A stretch of 64,000 nt of DNA, from the NCBI GenBank assembly GCA_013398275.1, contig VZSE01001754.1, positions 63,914 through 127,913 on the forward strand, given 5' to 3'. Every line of letters starts with the position of its first letter. Position 1 is the stretch's first letter. The position numbers and the translations under genes were made by a program. Under the pieces are notes generated by a model. That model made no database searches, was not told the origin of the DNA, and saw only the letters and a program-made list of their open reading frames with translations. Positions 59,557 to 64,000 of this stretch are shown here, one piece after another. This DNA comes from Promerops cafer. Lineage: Eukaryota; Chordata; Aves; Passeriformes; Nectariniidae.

Positions 59557-60589
59557 TCTCTTTTTGCCCTTTCGATTTGATGCATGATATTAGACACTGA
59601 TACTGGGGCTGTGGTTACTCACCCTTGCTCCTGAAGCATTTTTGGCTCTCTCCTTATAGGACATGCTGTGAAAAAGTCATAGAACTGGGGACAGACTCTT
59701 CCCTGTAGCTAAAGCTGATGCTGGGGCAGAGGGGAGGGAATGCAAGTCCTTGATTCAGAAGGAGCTGCGAGCTGAACCCCACCATGGCTGAAATTATAGC
59801 ATCTCCTGGACTGATTTAAAATGTACCATCTTGGAAAAAACACCATATCAGCTTGAAGGGGTGGTTATTTAGTTGGAGATGTGTCTTCAGGTATGTTTGA
59901 GCACTGGGGCTAGAACTTACCTATCTTATTGGGTGGTGATTGGGAATGTCAGCTTAGGAGAGGATGTCTTCAGACAAAAGAGGTTCCCCATTGTGCAGAA
60001 ATAAAGAGAAGGCTCAGAAGTTGCAGGAAATCTGTTCTCTGCACTTCCATTTAATTTCTCTCTCCTCCTGTGAAAATAATGTGTGAAATCTGGAGAAGCC
60101 AGTTGGAGCCAAAGGATGTAATCGACCCTGACACTGTAAAACACTTCCCTGTGAAATCCTGCCTGCAGCCTGTCCAGGGAGGATTTGCTCCGTGGCTCAT
60201 TGCACTCTCAGCTGGCATTTGGCTTCAGCTGCTCCTTGCACCTGCAGCACTGGTGGCAGTGGGAGGAGCTGCCAGTGAAACCCACAGCACAGGTGGGGTG
60301 GGGTGGCACAGGGGAGATGTGTTTCAGTCTGTGCACAGCACACACCTGATGAAGCCACCCAAGGGGGAGGGGAGGGTGGTTTCTTTGCAAGCACAAACTT
60401 GCACAGCTGGGAGCTGCACTGATTGATGCCCCAGCAGGGTGTGAGCTCACCCATCAATATCCACTGCAGCTGCTTCTGCCATGTCTGATGTCCCTGGGGA
60501 ATCTCTTCCTTGTGTTTGAAGAGCCTCTACTTTGTCTCTACTCCAAGTTTTCTGATCACTGTGTCAGTGAAGAGAGAAAGAGAAGTAAA

Positions 60590-60660
60590 ACACAACTGGT
60601 TAGGACACTGGCCTAGAAATCTCAAGCATTTTTCCCAAGCTCTGCTTATCTCTGACCCTC
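60590..60660 (+). mobile_element. Possible MIR-like SINE head
   Basis: 'ACTGGTTAGGACACTGGCCT' followed by 'AGAAATCTCAAGC' and 'CCAAGCTCTGC' resembles the tRNA-derived 5' part of MIR (GGTTAGAGCACTGGCCTGGGA...CCAGCTCTGCC). The 3' half is not recognisable, so this is tentative. Confidence 0.33.
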
Positions 60661-61767
60661 AGCCCAATCCTTGACTCTAAAGGGATTGTATGCATACCAC
60701 TCCTGCTCTTGTTTTGGGATATACTTGCGATCATGACTTGTTCTTGGCCCCTTAGCCAGTCTTGTGAGCCTGTTCTGACTCTTATTAGGGGATGTAGCCT
60801 GTCCCTGATCCAGCCCATGTGACAGTGAAGTCTCCTCCCCCATTCTGGGCTGATTTGCTGGCTGCTGGTGACGGCTGCAGGGTTAAGGCAGTGCAATGAC
60901 GTCTTTTGGGCCCCCACTCCAGCTGACATTGCTTGGAGGTCCCATTCTTTCTAACCCTAAGCTGAATCCTAAGCATATGTAGGCCAGACAGGGAGAACAC
61001 CACTGCTCTGTGTCCAAACAGCGTTTCCAGATCAGAGCTTTGCTGTCAATTCCCTCTGCAGTCCAAAAAAGACAGAGTTGCCATAAAATGATCACACCTG
61101 GTAGTACAACTTCCTGATGTATCTGTGAAGAGATCCTGATGTTTGACCCAGCAACTGGCAACCATCAACATGCAGAGTTCCAAATGAAATACATTCCTGT
61201 GCAGCTTTCAATCCTTTGACAGAGATATTTCCCAGTGTAAAGCTGCCATGAAAACGTAAGCCAAAAACATATCATTTCTCAACCAGCGGTGCTAGGAACA
61301 TGGCTGCAAAATCCAGGAATGAAGCAAATGCACCTGGAGTGATTTGATTCTGGTTCTGACTTTTTTTTCCCATCTGTACTAGCTGTTAGGCAAGAACTGA
61401 ATGGTGCTCAATTCATCATCTCAAAAAAGGGCAGTGTGGCAGCTTTCTTCACACCTATTCCTTTGAATAGGAACATCACAGGAAGGTGTAACATGCACGT
61501 CACCCCAGCAGGTGAAACTGCAAGCCTGCAGTCACCCCTTGTGTTACCCTGGAAAGAGGGAGGACAGGAAAGTGTGTTCCCATGCAGAAACAAGGAGGCA
61601 ACTGAGTGTTGAGGCCCTTTACCCAGCTGATGTGTACAGACTGCTCCAGGAGGACCTGCAGGTCCAGCACTGTATTCCTGTTGGAGAAGCATGGACTACC
61701 TCCAACCTTTGAAGAACACTAGGGGAAGTTTTAAACTGATGGATATTTTAGCAGGTCAAATTTTGGT

Positions 61768-61857
61768 TGTTTCTGCTTTTTTGGTGTTTTTTTTTTTTTT
61801 TTTCTTTTATTGTTTGGGTTATTTGTTGTTGTTTTGCTTGTTTGTTTGTTTTTTTGT
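61768..61857. repeat. T-rich low-complexity tract
   Basis: Includes 17 consecutive T (61,787-61,803) followed by TTTG/TTG repeats to 61,857. It may be the reversed poly-A tail of an unrecognised element or simple sequence. Confidence 0.85.
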
Positions 61858-63642
61858 CGATATCTGTGAGCCCAGTTTGAGTTGGGATTCTTGGGCTGGG
61901 TTCCAATTCTAATATCAGAGCAGTTTGATTTTTGCTGGTGTGCCTGCAGACAGGGATGCCCACAACAGGCAGGGCAGGTCAGAGGGGATGAGGCTGCCAC
62001 TCAGCATGTTACCTTCACTGTAGCCTACATCTGGCTTTCACTTTATCCTTGAACAAGTCATTGGTAAGTTGAATGACAAGTATTTATTTCTTTTTTTTTT
62101 TCATTAGGTTTACTGAAGAAATAAAGATTATATACTGTGACCTCTGCCTGCTGGTCTCCCAACTAGCTCATGGCCATTTTAAAATAAACTTTACATATGG
62201 GGAGAGTTGTTAAAGGTATTACAAGTTCATAAACAATGTAAAAATCTCTGCCTGGGCAGGGAAGAAATAAAGGTAAATAATTTCCCACCCAGTTTCAGCC
62301 GGCCAGCTCTGGCTGCAATACTTGGTGGGAATCCAGGCTTGCTTAATCCTGCTGCTCACAGACCTTGTAACTTTGGCTTTTGCAGGTGCAGTTTTAGGAG
62401 CGAATTTAGGGTTACAGAAGCATGATCCATGGGGTTTTTCAATTTGCTAGAAAAGAGGATGCTTGAAATTTCTACAGGGAGTCTTTGCAGGCAAAAGTTT
62501 CATCCTCAGATGGAACTGATGGATTTGATGGCTTCCTTGGTAGCAATGAGCAAGGAATCATATTAGGGTTAGGAAACACAACCCAGGCTCATCTCTGGGT
62601 TGAGCTGGAAGGAATGGAAGGATCAGCAGAAGTGGGTATATGCTCACTAATGCTCTCACTGCTGTGGTTATCCAGCTTGTGGTGCTGGTCCTCCAAAGCT
62701 CTTCCTGAAGGGAAATCTGTGGACAGTTGCACTCTCCTTGGAGAACCTCACTTGCCATTGGCTCTGTTTTTCTTCCAACAGACAAAGCTTGGTGGACATA
62801 AATCAAAAGGGACAAGGGGAGTGTGTGAAACAGCCTGTTTCACTGTGTACTGGGGAATATCAGAAAGTCCTTTGCAGCAACCAGGAGGTTCCAGGTCTGA
62901 CTACAGGACTATAGTCCATAAAAGTTCCTGGGATAGCTCTGGTTCTTTTTCCCCCGAGAGGAAACCTTTGTCTCATTTGCTGCTTCTACTCATGCCAGAT
63001 TTCCCTGTGTGAATGCATTTGTTTTCCTTCACACCCTCAGACAGACTTTCTATTGATCACTGCCCAAATCTGTGGCCTTTAGATCCTGGAGCTCGGCTCT
63101 GAAATAGTCTCCTTCCAGATGAAAAGGAGGGGTGAGGAGCCAAAAAGCAGTGGGTTTCACTTTTTTTATCAATTACAGTGCTTCCCAGGCTATGTGGTTA
63201 GAGAAGTGCAGGGCTTAGGAAAAATCCAGGCTGAGGACCTGGCCCCAGCATCAAGGATTTCCTTTCTGAGATGAGCTGCTGCTCTGCTCTCCAAAGTAAG
63301 GATCTCCCACTGTTTTATGTGATTGTATTGGGGTTTTTTTATGTCACACACCTCATTCAAGGGGCATCTGCACAGAGTTTTTTTATCATCTTCTGGAACG
63401 TGTTGCTGCAGAGTATTTCTGAATCCAGGCACTTAGCAAAATTCAGAGGGAGGTCAGATATTTGTATGGATCACAGCACTAGTCCGGACCCATAAGGGAT
63501 TATGCTAACAGGTTTTGGAGCAGATCCGAACAGAGCTTTCAGGCCTTAGCTGCTCTCTTGTGCTTGGAGTTTAGGAAGAGACCCTCATGTTCAAGAGGTT
63601 GGAGTCCTTCCCCAGCAGAGCCTTGTGTTGCGAATGAATCAG

Positions 63643-63745
63643 TCCATCCACCCATCCATCCATCCATCATCCGTCCATCCATCCATCCATCCATCCATCC
63701 ATCCATCCATCCATCCATCCATCTGTCCATCCATCCATTCATCCA
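63643..63745. repeat. (ATCC)n / (GGAT)n microsatellite
   Basis: About 100 bases of CCAT tetramers with a few variant units (CACC, ATCATCC, GTCC, CTGTCC, ATTC). Frames through it encode meaningless His-Pro-Ser-Ile or Met-Asp-Gly-Trp repeats. Confidence 0.95.
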
Positions 63746-64000
63746 ATGGTCAGTATCCAGCAATCCCATACACATCAGTGTACAACCACACAGCTGTGAG
63801 TGCTCTGCAGTGACTGCTGGTGGCTGCAGGCTTGGTGGCTCTGTCACCTAGGTCAAGGTGGCCAGGCTTGAGGGAGCAAGTCAGAACCAATCTGCTTGCT
63901 TTCTTTTTTCCTTTATTTTCCAATTTATGCATGATTTGCTACTGCACAGTCCCATAAAGGGGAAGGGAGATGATGATGGTGTGTTCCTCTGCTCCTAATA

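Larger units (their letters stand above)
54511..64000. other. Intergenic region downstream of ST3GAL5, no gene recognised
   Basis: No exon assignable to a known protein. In mammals the next gene after ST3GAL5 is ATOH8 in convergent orientation; no bHLH-like exon is visible, so it would lie beyond the right edge. Contents are CR1 fragments (55.5 and 59.3 kb), a G-rich run (56.06 kb), a CpG-dense patch (58.8 kb), a 32-bp tandem pair (58.55 kb), a T-rich tract (61.8 kb) and an ATCC microsatellite (63.6 kb). The longest frames (175 codons at 62,485; 150 at 55,838) show no recognised domain. Confidence 0.65.

Noticed and set aside
62485..63012. 175-codon + frame near the right end, considered as an ATOH8 or other exon
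   Set aside because: It has no basic helix-loop-helix signature or other known motif, and ATOH8 would be expected on the minus strand.
63400..63500. Possible CR1-like strings (GTGTTGCTGCAGAGTATTTC)
   Set aside because: The match is too short and weak to separate from chance.
63539..63851. Frames encoding Met-Asp-Gly-Trp and His-Pro-Ser-Ile repeats
   Set aside because: Pure translation of the ATCC microsatellite.
1..64000. CRISPR arrays, operons, prophage or bacterial-type defence islands
   Set aside because: The DNA is animal nuclear sequence with introns and CR1 elements; no direct-repeat/spacer array and no compact co-directional gene runs are present.

Overview
The window is vertebrate nuclear DNA, almost certainly from a bird. 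Coding exons are short, spliced (GT-AG) and far apart. The interspersed repeats are mostly truncated CR1 LINEs ending in the avian-type 'TTCTGTGATTCTATGA'-like tail. AT-rich intergenic DNA dominates and there is no sign of bacterial gene organisation. Two protein-coding genes can be read, both on the + strand: the 3' end of POLR1A (largest subunit of RNA polymerase I) and ST3GAL5 (GM3 ganglioside synthase). The same two genes are tandem neighbours in mammals (human 2p11.2), so this is conserved synteny.

Layout: 1-5,641 holds the last four coding exons of POLR1A (613-813, 1575-1692, 2891-3055, 5541-5641), followed by a short 3' UTR with AATAAA at 5,888. About 5.9-31.4 kb is intergenic: CR1 fragments of two age classes, homopolymer runs, one 6-base gap, several homeobox-motif-rich AT blocks that look like possible enhancers, and no recognisable gene. 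About 31.48-32.54 kb is a relatively CpG-rich stretch broken by a 691-base assembly gap (31,681-32,371). I infer that this holds the ST3GAL5 promoter and first exon. A roughly 10-kb intron 1 follows, then six coding exons of ST3GAL5 (42,969-52,183) and a long 3' UTR with three possible poly(A) signals (52,444; 53,809; 54,488). About 54.5-64.0 kb is downstream intergenic DNA with CR1 pieces, a very small CpG-dense island at 58.79-58.87 kb, a 32-bp tandem duplication, and an ATCC microsatellite at the right edge.

Function: POLR1A is the catalytic core subunit of the nucleolar polymerase that makes pre-rRNA. ST3GAL5 is a Golgi type II membrane sialyltransferase that converts lactosylceramide to GM3, the first committed step of ganglioside synthesis. 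They are neighbours by chromosomal history, not partners in a pathway. I found no convincing undescribed system. The observations most worth checking are the splice-site ambiguities in ST3GAL5, the exon apparently lost in the gap, the isolated CpG island near 58.8 kb, and the candidate non-coding regulatory blocks.
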